This document shows, piece by piece, positions 15,400 to 24,074 of a DNA stretch of 64,000 nucleotides. Source of the stretch: Nocardiopsis_B mangrovi (GTDB lineage: Bacteria; Actinomycetota; Actinomycetes; Streptosporangiales; Streptosporangiaceae); contig NZ_JBHSFQ010000027.1 in NCBI RefSeq assembly GCF_042653925.1, forward strand, positions 1 through 64,000, read 5' to 3'. Every line of letters starts with the position of its first letter. The first letter of the stretch is position 1. The notes under the pieces were generated by a model that had not been told where the DNA came from, made no database searches, and worked only from the letters and a program-made list of their open reading frames with translations. A program made the translations under genes and the position numbers.

Positions 15400-17573
15400 C
15401 GACGACCGACCCCCGCCCCGGCGACGCCGCACCCGGCGCCGAACGCGACGACGTGGTCCTGGAACTCGACGGGCTCGACGTCGTGTTCCCCACCGACGAC
15501 GGCCCGCTGCACGCCGTGCGCGGGGTCTCCTACCGTGTCCACCGCGGCGAGGCCCTGGGCATCGTGGGCGAGTCCGGATCGGGCAAGTCGGTGACGTCCC
15601 TGGCGGTCATGGGCCTGCTGCCCAGGACCGCGGAGGTCACCGGGTCGGCCCGGGTCCTCGGCCAGGAGATGGTCGGCCTGTCCGACGACCGCATCAGCAG
15701 GATCCGCGGCAACACGATCGCGATGATCTTCCAGGACCCGCTGACCTCGCTGAACCCCGTCTACACCGTGGGCCGGCAGATCGCCGAGGCCGTGCGGGCC
15801 CACCGCGCGGTGGGGGAGCGCGCGGCCCGGGAACGGGCGGTGGAACTGCTCAGGGTCGTCGGGATCCCCCTCCCCGAGCAGCGGGTGAACTCCTACCCGC
15901 ACGAGCTTTCGGGCGGGATGCGGCAGCGGGTCGTGATCGCCATCGCCATGGCCAACGACCCCGACGTCATCATCGCCGACGAGCCCACCACCGCACTCGA
16001 CGTGACCGTCCAGGCCCAGGTACTGGAGGCGCTGGAGGCCGCCCGCCGGGAGACCGGCGCCGCGCTGGTCCTGATCACCCACGACCTCGGGGTGATCGCC
16101 GGCCACGTGGACCGGGTGGCCGTCATGTACGCCGGGCGGATCGTCGAGACCGGCGGGGTGGACGAGGTCTTCGCCCGGCCCCGGATGCCCTACACCCTCG
16201 GGCTCGTGGGCAGCCTGCCGCGGATGGACGAGACGCGCCACGAACGGCTCACCCCCATCCTCGGCAGCCCGCCGTCGCTGCTGCACCCGCCGCCGGGCTG
16301 CGCGTTCGCCCCCCGCTGCCCCATGGCCGAGGACCGGTGCGGGCAGGAGGTCCCGTCGCTGCGCGCCCCGGCGGACGGCGCCGCGGCCCATACCGCGGCG
16401 TGCCACTTCAGCGAACGGCTCGGCGACGCCTCGCCCGCCGACCTGTTCCGCCCCACGGCCGCCGATACCGCACCGGCCGCGGACGCCGCCGCCGCGGAGG
16501 CGCAGCCGGAGGCCGGGACCGCGCCGGACGGCGCGGGCGCGGGCCCCCTGACAGGCGGTTCCGGCGAACCCCTGCTCGTCGCCGAGGACCTGGTGAAGAA
16601 CTTCCCGGTCCGTTCCAAGGGCCTGCTGCGCCGCCGGATCGGCGACCTCCACGCGGTGTCCGGGGTCTCCCTGGAACTGCGCGCGCACGAGACCCTGGCC
16701 CTGGTGGGGGAGTCCGGGTGCGGCAAGTCCACCACCGCGCGGCTGCTCCTGGGGCTCATCCCGCCCACCTCCGGCAGTGTCCGGCACCGGGGTACCGACC
16801 TCGCCGCGATGGGCCGGGCGGACCTGCGCCGGCTCCGCCGCGACGCGCAACTGGTCTTCCAGGACCCCTTCGCGTCGCTGGACCCGCGCATGACGGTCTT
16901 CGAGCTCATCGCCGAACCGCTGCGCATCCACGGGCTGTTCGCCGACGGCGGGCGCGACCGCGTGCGCGGGCTGCTGCGCACCGTCGGACTCGACCCCGAA
17001 CACGGCGGCCGCTACCCGCACGAGTTCTCCGGCGGGCAGCGCCAGCGCATCGGCATCGCCCGCGCCCTGGCGCTGCGCCCGCAGGTGCTCGTCCTCGACG
17101 AGCCGGTCTCCGCCCTGGACGTGTCCATCCAGGCGGGGGTGGTCAACCTGCTGGAGGACCTCCAGGAGGAGTTCGGACTGTCCTACCTGTTCGTCTCGCA
17201 CGACCTGTCGGTGGTCCGGCACATCGCCGACCGGGTCGCCGTGATGTACCTGGGCCGGATCGTGGAGGTCGCCACCACCCGCGGCCTGTTCGGCGCCGCC
17301 GCCCACCCCTACACCCAGGCGCTGATCTCGGCGATCCCGCTGCCCGACCCGCCCAAGGAACGCGCCAGGGAACGGATCCTGATCACCGGCGACGTGCCCA
17401 GCCCCACCGACCCGCCGTCGGGCTGCCGGTTCCGCACCCGGTGCCCGAAGTTCGCGGGCGAGCTGTCGGAGAGCGAGCGCACGCGGTGCGTGGAGGAGGT
17501 CCCGGCGCTGGCCGACCGCGGCGAGGGCCACCGCACCGCCTGCCACTACGCCGAGGCGCTGCACCTGGTCTGA
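15396..17573 (+). CDS. Fused double ABC ATPase (DppD-DppF type)
   Basis: 725 residues, two complete ATPase domains in one chain. Domain 1 has Walker A GESGSGKS near residue 57, signature LSGGMRQRV and Walker B VIIADEPTTALD. It ends in the peptide-transporter C-terminal motif with CAFAPRCPMAEDRC, the Cys cluster known in some DppD/OppD proteins to hold an iron-sulfur centre. An Ala-rich linker (about residues 345-390) joins domain 2, with Walker A GESGCGKS near residue 437, signature FSGGQRQRI, Walker B VLVLDEPVSALD and a second Cys cluster CRFRTRCPKFAG. Each domain powers one half of the importer. Fused DppDF proteins are common in actinobacteria. The operon ends at a strong hairpin. Confidence 0.93.
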   Translation: MTTTDPRPGDAAPGAERDDVVLELDGLDVVFPTDDGPLHAVRGVSYRVHRGEALGIVGESGSGKSVTSLAVMGLLPRTAEVTGSARVLGQEMVGLSDDRISRIRGNTIAMIFQDPLTSLNPVYTVGRQIAEAVRAHRAVGERAARERAVELLRVVGIPLPEQRVNSYPHELSGGMRQRVVIAIAMANDPDVIIADEPTTALDVTVQAQVLEALEAARRETGAALVLITHDLGVIAGHVDRVAVMYAGRIVETGGVDEVFARPRMPYTLGLVGSLPRMDETRHERLTPILGSPPSLLHPPPGCAFAPRCPMAEDRCGQEVPSLRAPADGAAAHTAACHFSERLGDASPADLFRPTAADTAPAADAAAAEAQPEAGTAPDGAGAGPLTGGSGEPLLVAEDLVKNFPVRSKGLLRRRIGDLHAVSGVSLELRAHETLALVGESGCGKSTTARLLLGLIPPTSGSVRHRGTDLAAMGRADLRRLRRDAQLVFQDPFASLDPRMTVFELIAEPLRIHGLFADGGRDRVRGLLRTVGLDPEHGGRYPHEFSGGQRQRIGIARALALRPQVLVLDEPVSALDVSIQAGVVNLLEDLQEEFGLSYLFVSHDLSVVRHIADRVAVMYLGRIVEVATTRGLFGAAAHPYTQALISAIPLPDPPKERARERILITGDVPSPTDPPSGCRFRTRCPKFAGELSESERTRCVEEVPALADRGEGHRTACHYAEALHLV

Positions 17574-17576
17574 CCC

Positions 17577-17605
17577 GTCCCCGGGAGGGGCACCCTCCCG
17601 GGGAC
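17577..17605. terminator. Bidirectional terminator between ABC operon and CooC-like gene
   Basis: A perfect 13-bp stem (GTCCCCGGGAGGG and complement) with loop GCA. It begins three bases after the ATPase stop and ends four bases before the minus-strand stop at 17610, so it serves both convergent genes. Confidence 0.85.
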
Positions 17606-17609
17606 GCGG

Positions 17610-18596
17610 CTAGCGGGCGGCCGCCGCGCGGCGCTGCTCGGCCAGCGCCTCGGGGCCGAGCACGAAGAAGGGGTCGACCTGGGCCTCGAGATCGGCTCCG
17701 GTGGCGCTCTGCGCCCAGGCGCGGGCGTTGCGCAGGTGGAACTCCACGGTCTGCCGGGTGAAGCGGGCCCAGTCCTGCGGCGTGGAGTCGACGGTGTCGC
17801 GCATCCACGCGAGCGTCTTGGCGTTGTCGCCCTCCAGCTCCTCGAGCGGGGCGTGGCGGCCCTTCTCCATGGCCCGCACGAACGCGGAGTGGCCGAAGCA
17901 GGCGGCGAGCGCGTCTCCGACGTGCTCGCGCAGGAACGCGACGTCGGACTCGTCCTGCACTTTGTTGCCGATGACGCGGATGGTGACACCGTGATCGCGC
18001 GCGTAGTCGGCGTACTGGCGGTAGACGCCGACCCCGCGCACGGTCGGCTCGGCGACCAGGAACGTCACGTCGAAGCGGGTGAACAGGCCCGAGGCGAACG
18101 AGTCGGCACCGGCCGTCATGTCGACGACGACGTACTCCCCGGGGGCGTCGACCAGGTGGTTCAGGTACAGCTCGGCGGCGCCGACCTTGGAGTGGTAGCA
18201 GGCCACGCCCAGGTCGTCCGCACCGAACGGCCCGGTGACCATGAGGGTGGCGCCGTCGGGGGTGCGCAGCCCGAACCGCTCGTGCAGGGGGTTGGGGCCG
18301 GAGGCGGCGAGCAGCAGCGATCCGGGGCCGGGCGGGGTGGTCTTGACCATCTCGGCGGCCGACCCGATGCGGGGGTTGTCGCCGCGCAGCAGTTCCTTGA
18401 TGTCGGCGACGTGCGTGCCCAGCGGGGGCAGCCGCGCGAGCTCGCCGGCCGGGGCGCCGAGCGCCGCGCCGAGGTTCTGGTTGATGTCGGCGTCGATGGC
18501 CACGACCGGGAGCCCGGAGGTGGCGAGGTAGCGCGTGAACAGCGCGGAGAGCGTCGTCTTGCCGCTTCCGCCCTTGCCGGCGAATGCGATCTTCAT
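17610..18596 (-). CDS. CooC/ParA-like P-loop ATPase, probable metal-insertion or Fe-S maturation factor
   Basis: 328 residues of the SIMIBI class. The first 14 residues form the deviant Walker A MKIAFAGKGGSGKT, with the signature Lys. DADINQNLG follows near residue 37 as the A'-type aspartate motif. VVVDMTAGAD is the Walker B region and RVIGNKV the base-recognition loop. CooC proteins of this type dimerise with ATP and load nickel into CO dehydrogenase; actinobacterial relatives are conserved but their clients are unknown. The start at ATG 18596 has GAGAGGA upstream. A perfect palindrome AACGATTATCGTT sits 35 bases upstream and resembles Zur/Fur-family boxes, which would fit a metal role. No CooS gene is visible in the window. 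Confidence 0.75.
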   Translation of the reverse strand: MKIAFAGKGGSGKTTLSALFTRYLATSGLPVVAIDADINQNLGAALGAPAGELARLPPLGTHVADIKELLRGDNPRIGSAAEMVKTTPPGPGSLLLAASGPNPLHERFGLRTPDGATLMVTGPFGADDLGVACYHSKVGAAELYLNHLVDAPGEYVVVDMTAGADSFASGLFTRFDVTFLVAEPTVRGVGVYRQYADYARDHGVTIRVIGNKVQDESDVAFLREHVGDALAACFGHSAFVRAMEKGRHAPLEELEGDNAKTLAWMRDTVDSTPQDWARFTRQTVEFHLRNARAWAQSATGADLEAQVDPFFVLGPEALAEQRRAAAAR

Positions 18597-18630
18597 CGGT
18601 GGATCCTCTCGACCGAAAGGCTTGAGTGGA

Positions 18631-18643
18631 AACGATTATCGTT
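18631..18643. promoter_or_regulatory. Zur/Fur-like palindrome upstream of the CooC-like gene
   Basis: AACGATTATCGTT, a perfect 13-bp palindrome within TGGAAACGATTATCGTTC. It lies 35 bases upstream of the minus-strand start at 18596, in a short AT-rich island in otherwise GC-rich DNA. It matches the general form of actinobacterial Zur boxes (AAAnCGATTnTCnTTT). The regulator is not identified. Confidence 0.5.
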
Positions 18644-18954
18644 CTTCTTGCGCTCTTCGTGTCGCTCTTTTCACCGGATCGTGTCCTGGCCGCCCGGTGA
18701 TGGCGCGCGGGGCCGCGTCCGCACCCGGCCGCCGCCGGGGCGCGGTTCCGGCCGTCCCGATGAAAGGCCAGGTCACAGTGGTAATCGATGGCTTCCGGTG
18801 TAATCCTTTGTCGTATCGCGATCGGACACATGGCCGCGTTTTGTGGGGTATCCGAGAACTACCGGGGTGCGGTGTGCTGTCCTGGTCATGGTGCGCCGTT
18901 GTCTAAGGTGAGGCCGTCGGCTACCGCCCGGTGGTGATGGGGAGTGAGACGGGG

Positions 18955-19467
18955 ATGAGCGATTCGCAGCGACTCCAGGAATACGCCGCTGCCGACCCCT
19001 TCGACGCGCCCGACCTCGAGGCGAGCGAGCCCGCCGAAGACGCGACCGACCACACCGTCTGGAGCTGCGTCGGCAACCTGACCGCGGTGCGCTCGATCCG
19101 CGCGCGCGTGCGGGAGTTCCTGGAGCGCTCGTGCCCGCACCACGCCACCCTCGACGACGCCGAGCTCGCCGCCAGCGAGCTGGCCACCAACGCCCTGCTG
19201 CACTCCCGCTCGGGCCAGGTCGGCGGGGTGATGACCCTGTTCATCCGCTCCGGCCGCGAACGCGTCCGCGTGGCAGTGGCCGACCAGGGTGAGAAACGCG
19301 CCGACGGCACATCGGGCCCCGACACCGTCCGCGAGGGCAACGGCGACTACGGGCGCGGGAAACTCATCATCGAGAGCTGCACGACCCGCAGCGGCGAGTA
19401 CTGGACCGACAGCACCCACGTCGCCTGGTTCGAGATCGACGTCCCCCCACCGCCCGAGAACCCCTGA
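18955..19467 (+). CDS. ATP-binding protein, RsbW-like anti-sigma serine kinase family
   Basis: 170 residues: a 50-residue acidic N-terminal tail and one HATPase_c domain. The N box is ELAASELATNALLHS, the G1 box VADQG and the G2-like box DYGRGKLIIES. Such short GHKL proteins are very numerous in streptomycetes and relatives and act as anti-sigma factors or regulatory kinases. The usual serine-containing anti-anti-sigma partner is absent here. ATG 18955 is preferred over upstream GTG and ATG codons because GGAGTGAG sits six bases before it. It diverges from the CooC-like gene, and its 3' end leads straight into the 128-bp repeat array. Confidence 0.82.
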   Translation: MSDSQRLQEYAAADPFDAPDLEASEPAEDATDHTVWSCVGNLTAVRSIRARVREFLERSCPHHATLDDAELAASELATNALLHSRSGQVGGVMTLFIRSGRERVRVAVADQGEKRADGTSGPDTVREGNGDYGRGKLIIESCTTRSGEYWTDSTHVAWFEIDVPPPPENP

Positions 19468-19502
19468 CCCCGCCCGCCGGGTGTTTCCCGATCGGCCAAC
19501 CC

Positions 19503-20118
19503 GGCTCGCTGGGTGTTTTCCGCTCAGCCTGTGGGGCGCCCTTGAGGCGGCGGCTTCCCTCGTCGCCGGGCGCTCCCTCGTTCCTCGGTCGCACCCGCCT
19601 CCTCAGTCCAGCCACCGCCGGCGCCCCTCCGGCTCGCTGGGTGTTTTCCGCTCAGCCTGTGGGGCGCCCTTGAGGCGGCGGCTTCCCTCGTCGCCGGGCG
19701 CTCCCTCGTTCCTCGGTCGCACCCGCCTCCTCAGTCCAGCCACCGCCGGCGCCCCTCCGGCTCGCTCNNNNNNNNNNNNNNNNNNNNNNNNNNNNNNNNN
19801 NNNNNNNNNNNNNNNNNNNNNNNNNNNNNNNNNNNNNNNNNNNNNNNNNNNNNNNNNNNNNNNNNNCCGCTCAGCCTGTGGGGCGCCCTTGAGGCGGCGG
19901 CTTCCCTCGTCGCCGGGCGCTCCCTCGTTCCTCGGTCGCACCCGCCTCCTCAGTCCAGCCACCGCCGGCGCCCCTCCGGCTCGCTCGGTGTTTCCCGCTC
20001 AGCCTGCGGGGCGCCCTTGAGGCGGCGGCTTCCCTCGTCGCCGGGCGCTCCCTCGTTCCTCGGTCGCACCCGCCTCCTCAGTCCAGCCACCGCCGGCGCC
20101 CCTCCGGCTCGCTCGGTG
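19503..20118. repeat. 128-bp tandem repeat array interrupted by an assembly gap
   Basis: At least four complete 128-bp units begin at 19503, 19631, about 19850 and 19978, each starting GGCTCGCT. A unit starting at 19759 runs into the gap, and a partial unit closes the array at 20106-20118. A shortened leading fragment (GGGTGTTTCCCG near 19489) precedes it. Units left of the gap have GGGTGTTTTCCG and the right-most has CGGTGTTTCCCG; otherwise they are nearly identical, so the array expanded recently. All copies are in the same direction without spacers. The array forms the 3' end of the truncated AMP-binding gene. Confidence 0.92.
19768..19866. other. Assembly gap (run of Ns) inside the repeat array
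   Basis: 99 undetermined bases. The flanking sequence is the same 128-bp unit on both sides and out of register by 91 bases, so the true gap is not 99 bases. The smallest in-phase solution adds 37 bases, and whole extra repeat units may be missing. Confidence 0.95.
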
Positions 20119-20928
20119 CATCGTGATGTGGAATGCGGCGAGGTCGCGGCGGGTGTCGGCCTCGGTTTCGCCTGGTGCGGTGACCACCGACGCTCCGTGC
20201 CACAGGGCGGCGGCGGCCAGCGCCGCCCGGTCCGGCTCGGACATGCCGGCGTCGACGGCCACAGTGTCATCGGCGGCCGGCTCCAGCTCATCCGACATCC
20301 GCCGGAACCGCGCCAGCAGGTCGGCGTGGGTGTGCAGGGTGGTGAAGACGTCGCCGGAGCCCGACTCGTAGGTCATCACGCCGTTGTCGAAGAGCCCCCG
20401 CGCGGGGTCGTAGCCGCTGCCGTCGGGGCTGGGCAGCAGGAGCTCGCCGAACGGGGTGGTCTCGGGCGCCTGGCCGAAGGCGATCACCTGGCGGACCCGG
20501 GAGCGCTCGGCCAGCTCCAGGGCGATCCCCGCGAGCGGGGCGGTCACCAGGATCATCCGCACGTCGACCGTGGTGAGCAGCGAGATGAGGGTCTCCAGGT
20601 CGGAGGTCAACTCCAGGGGCAGCGCCACACCCCCCACGGCCAGGACCGTGTAGACGGCGGTCAGCCGTTCGCGGGACACCGGCGCCAGTACGCCCACGAC
20701 GTCGTCCGGGCACATGCCGCGGCGGCTCAGCCCCGCTGCGGCGCGTTCGACGGTGCCGGCGAACGTCACCGCGTCGGTGCCGCGACCGCGGTGGTCGGTG
20801 ACGGTCGCGTGCCCGCCTCGGCGGCGCAGCCGGTCGAGGAGCCCGCCGGTCAGCGAGCCGACCGGGAGGCCGCCGTCGCCGGGGACCCACCGCGGCTCCG
20901 AGACTCGGGATCGTCGGCCGACCGTCAT
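19999..20928 (-). pseudogene. Truncated, degenerate AMP-binding (acyl-CoA synthetase-like) gene ending in repeat DNA
   Basis: The frame encodes 309 residues. About the first 270 follow the N-terminal domain of AMP-dependent ligases: AVTFAGTVERAAAGLSRRG, then PDDVVGVLAPVSRERLTAVY and GGVALPLEL. Where the ATP-binding P-loop YTSGTTGxPKG should lie there is TYESGSGDVFTTLHTHADL, with the Thr/Gly/Lys residues lost. The family normally exceeds 500 residues. Here homology stops after AAFHITMHR, exactly where the 128-bp repeat begins, and the last 40 residues are read from repeat DNA. Adenylation is therefore unlikely. Either the array removed the 3' half or this is a family of short non-catalytic proteins. 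ATG 20928 is preferred, with GGGGGC upstream; GTG/ATG codons up to 20946 are possible. Confidence 0.6.
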
Positions 20929-21367
20929 GAAGCCCCCAGGTCGCATCGGCGTGATCGCCGGCCGGGCTCGTCACGCCCCCTCCACGTGGCGAGCCCGGTG
21001 GCGCCATTCCGCGGGATCCCGGATGCCTCCCCTCAAAGCGCACCCGGGGCCATGCGGATTTCCAGCGGTGCCGTGGACGCGGCAGGGACGTCCGCTCCGC
21101 CGCCCCCGTGGAACGCGAAGCGGGCATACCGGACCGCGGATGGCCCTGACCGGTTCCTGCCGTGTCCTCGACCGCCCGGAGGTCGCCCTCCGGACGTCAG
21201 GGACGCACCGATTCCGCCGTCGGATCGACGTCGGAATCCGCGTGCGGTCCCATGCGGATGACACTAGCGTTTTCCTGGGCTTCTGCACATGCATCCACGT
21301 GTGCAGCTGCATATGTAAATATTGCGCGTCTCTATGTAGACCTGCGATGCGCCAGGTCAGGGAGGGG
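20929..21367. other. Intergenic region with an AT-rich promoter-like segment
   Basis: 439 bases between the truncated AMP-binding gene (start 20928) and the stop of the first LuxR regulator. The segment 21260-21350 is strikingly AT-rich for this genome (for example GCATATGTAAATATTGCG) and holds an inverted repeat at 21283-21306. No gene is visible. Confidence 0.5.
21283..21306. promoter_or_regulatory. Inverted repeat CTGCACA-N10-TGTGCAG
   Basis: A perfect 7-bp inverted repeat with a 10-base spacer in the AT-rich island upstream of the truncated AMP-binding gene. The size suits a dimeric helix-turn-helix regulator. Neighbouring LuxR-type regulators are candidates, but no link is shown. Confidence 0.35.
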
Positions 21368-23800
21368 TCACGCGGCGCCGTCGTGCTGACTCACCCAAGC
21401 GGCGATCTGCTTGCGTGAGTTGAACCCCATTTTCCGGTTGATGTTGGCGATGTGCCGGGCCACGGTGGCGGGCGCAACGAAGAGCCGTTCGGAGATCGCG
21501 CGGTTGGACAGCTGCTCGCCGACGAGCCCGGCGATCTCGTGTTCGCGGGGGGTCAGCGCCTTCCTCGGCGGCTCGGCCGTGCCCGCGGCCGGCGGGCGCG
21601 GACGGGGCGACCGGGCGGCGTCGGCCACGGCCAGTGCCAGTGACACCGCGGCGTCGAACCCCAGGTCGCGGCCCTCGTTCCAGCACGCGACCAGCTCCGG
21701 ATCGGGGTCGTCGACCCCCTCGTGCAGCGGCCACGGGCGCCTGGACTCCGGCAGGCCGGTGCCTTCGCGGAACACGGCCGCCGCCCCCGCGAGCCGGAAG
21801 GCGTCGCACTCCAGCCCTTGGGCGGCGGCCACCCGGGCGATGGACAGCAGCGCGTCGGCCACGCCGATCAGCTGCCCCGTGGAGTGGCTGAGGGTCAGCG
21901 CTTCGCTCAGGTAGTCGAACGCCTGGCCGGTGGCGCCCAGACCGTAGGCGATGCGGCCCACGCCCGCCAGGCAGCGCGCCAGTTCCGGCGCCGCGCCGAT
22001 GTCGCGCTGGATGTCCATCGCCTGGCGGTAGGAGCGGTCCGCGGCGAAGAGGTCGCCCTGCGCCTCCGCGATGGTGCCGCGGCCGATCAGGGTGATGCCG
22101 ACGCCCCACCGGTGGTCCATGCCCCGCAGGATCATGAGCGCGGTGTTGTAGCGGGTATCGGCGGCCGACAGGTCGCCCTGGCGCGCCGCCAGCGTGCCCT
22201 GGGAGCCCAGCGCCATGGCCTCGTTCCACAGGTCGCCGGAGTCGCGGGCCATCTTCAGGGTCTCGGCGAGCCGCTCCTCGGCGCGGTCGTACGCGCCGAC
22301 GCGCAGGTCGATCATCGACAGCACGTTGAGCGCCCGCACCACCGGCTCGGTGTCGCCGTTCTCGCGGCCGATGCGCATGCCCTCCTCGGCCAGGCGCACC
22401 GCCGGGCCGAGGTCGTGGCGTGCCCAGGCCAGTTCGCCGCGGCCGACCAGGGCCCGGCCGCGCAGCAGGGCGGGGCCGCCCGGCATGTCCAGGAACAGCC
22501 CGCTCCAGCGGTCCCCTTCGGAGAAGCGGTAGCCGGTCACCCAGAAGGGCCGCAGCCCGACGCACAGGCGCAGGCCCTCGCGCACGCGGCGGCTGGACAC
22601 GGCCCAGTGCAGGGCGGCGCGGATGTTGTCGTATTCGGCGATGACCCGCTGCCAGTTGCCGAAGCGCTCGGGCCAGGGCAGGGCGCGGCCGATGACCGAG
22701 GCGCGGCCCAGCTCCTCGACGATCAGCGCCATCCGCTCGCAGTGGCGCTCGCGCACGGCGTCCTCCTCGCCGGCGTCGGCCAGCCGCGCGGCGGCGTAGC
22801 GGCGCACCGGCCCGGGGAGCCGGTAGCGGACCCGGCCGCGGTGCTCGCCGGTGAGGCCGACCAGCGACCGGTCGACCAGGGCCGACAGCAGGTCGAGCAC
22901 GGCGGTCTCGCCCAGGCGGCCGCCGGAGCACACGCGTTCGGCCAGTTCGAGATCCCAGTCGGGGAACACCGCCAGCCGGCGCAGCAGGACGCGCTCGGCC
23001 TCACTGAGCAGGGCGTGGCTCCAGTCCAGCACCGCGTCCACCACGGGCGGCCGGGACCCGTTGCCGCAATCCGGTGCCAACAGGCCGGCGAGCCCCTCGG
23101 CGATCAGGGTCGGCGAGAGGTGCCCGGTCCAGGCGGCGACCAGCTCGATGGCGAGGGGGTTGCCGTCGACGAGGCGGCAGATCTCGGCGACCGCGGGCTG
23201 ATCGGCATCGACGGGGCCGGCGGGCGAGGCTCTCCCGGCGCGGTCGAGGAACAGCCGTACCGCCTCGTTGCGCGCGGGGTCGGTGCCGTCGTCGGAACGG
23301 GGCGGCGGCAACGGCGGGACCCGCCGGACGGACTCCCCATCGGCGCCCACCGGATCGGCGGCCGTGAGCAGCAGCGAGATCTCCGGACAGCGCCGGGTCA
23401 GCGTCCGCCCCACCTCGGCCACGTGCCCGGCGGCGCGGTCGCAGGAGTCGAGCACCAGCAGCAGCCTGCGGCTGCTGAGGGCATCGCACAGCGTCTCGAT
23501 GAGGCCGCGGCCGGGCTCCTCCGCGACGGCGAGGGCCGCGGCGATCCGGGAGGCGACCTCCCATTGGGTCGAGGCGTCGGCGAGGGCCGCCAGCCACACA
23601 CCGTCGGGGAACGAGGCGGTGGCCTGCGCCGCCAAGCGCAGCGCGAGCCGGGTCTTGCCGATCCCGCCCGGACCGCACAGGGTGACCACGCGGTCGGTGT
23701 CGAGCAGCCGGAGCAGATCGCTGAGATCGCGTTCGCGGCCAATGAAGCTGTCGGAGTCCGCAGGGAGGTTCTGCCGCGCGGGCGCGGTCTGAGGTGCCAT
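21368..23800 (-). CDS. STAND-type ATPase regulator with C-terminal LuxR HTH (paralogue 1)
   Basis: 810 residues. An NB-ARC-like ATPase module opens the protein: FIGRERD near residue 19, Walker A GPGGIGKT at 43-50, Walker B LLLVLDSCD and the later GNPLAIEL motif. A helical TPR-like region follows (about 330-700; repeats such as ALVGRGELAWARHDLGPAVRLAEEG). The LuxR/NarL DNA-binding helix-turn-helix closes it (LTPREHEIAGLVGEQLSNRAISERL...RHIANINRKM). Such proteins bind ATP and an unknown ligand and activate transcription on oligomerisation. The start could be ATG 23800 or GTG 23809. The next gene upstream on the same strand is a full-length paralogue, so the pair arose by duplication. No target operon is obvious nearby. 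Confidence 0.85.
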   Translation of the reverse strand: MAPQTAPARQNLPADSDSFIGRERDLSDLLRLLDTDRVVTLCGPGGIGKTRLALRLAAQATASFPDGVWLAALADASTQWEVASRIAAALAVAEEPGRGLIETLCDALSSRRLLLVLDSCDRAAGHVAEVGRTLTRRCPEISLLLTAADPVGADGESVRRVPPLPPPRSDDGTDPARNEAVRLFLDRAGRASPAGPVDADQPAVAEICRLVDGNPLAIELVAAWTGHLSPTLIAEGLAGLLAPDCGNGSRPPVVDAVLDWSHALLSEAERVLLRRLAVFPDWDLELAERVCSGGRLGETAVLDLLSALVDRSLVGLTGEHRGRVRYRLPGPVRRYAAARLADAGEEDAVRERHCERMALIVEELGRASVIGRALPWPERFGNWQRVIAEYDNIRAALHWAVSSRRVREGLRLCVGLRPFWVTGYRFSEGDRWSGLFLDMPGGPALLRGRALVGRGELAWARHDLGPAVRLAEEGMRIGRENGDTEPVVRALNVLSMIDLRVGAYDRAEERLAETLKMARDSGDLWNEAMALGSQGTLAARQGDLSAADTRYNTALMILRGMDHRWGVGITLIGRGTIAEAQGDLFAADRSYRQAMDIQRDIGAAPELARCLAGVGRIAYGLGATGQAFDYLSEALTLSHSTGQLIGVADALLSIARVAAAQGLECDAFRLAGAAAVFREGTGLPESRRPWPLHEGVDDPDPELVACWNEGRDLGFDAAVSLALAVADAARSPRPRPPAAGTAEPPRKALTPREHEIAGLVGEQLSNRAISERLFVAPATVARHIANINRKMGFNSRKQIAAWVSQHDGAA

Positions 23801-24035
23801 GGCCTTCACGCGAGTAGGCAGTAGGGGGCCGCTCTCACCTTGCCTGGGGGTAAGAGCGTTCGGCGGCGGTCGGAGGTACGGTGCGTGCGGGTGCCTAGAG
23901 CTTCTGTCTTAGTAGCTGCACCGGCCGTGCGCAAGCGATACCAGGGAATCTCCCCGCTATGTCGGAAACCCGGCGGCGGGCGTGGCGGGGCCGGTCCGGT
24001 GGGCGGGGAGCGGGCGGCGCGCGGGTGAGGCGCGG

Positions 24036-24053
24036 GGGCGGCGTCCGCCGCCC
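24036..24053. terminator. Hairpin after paralogue 2
   Basis: GGGCGGC-GTCC-GCCGCCC, a perfect 7-bp GC stem that begins 22 bases beyond the minus-strand stop at 24075. It probably separates transcription of the two LuxR paralogues, implying each has its own promoter. Confidence 0.5.
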
Positions 24054-24074
24054 GGAGGCGCGTCGGGCACGAGC

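Noticed and set aside
15294..17564. 756-codon antisense frame opposite the ABC ATPase
   Set aside because: The plus strand carries two complete sets of Walker motifs; the antisense product has no recognisable sequence.
19503..20118. CRISPR array
   Set aside because: Repeats are 128 bp, contiguous and without spacers, and no cas genes are present.
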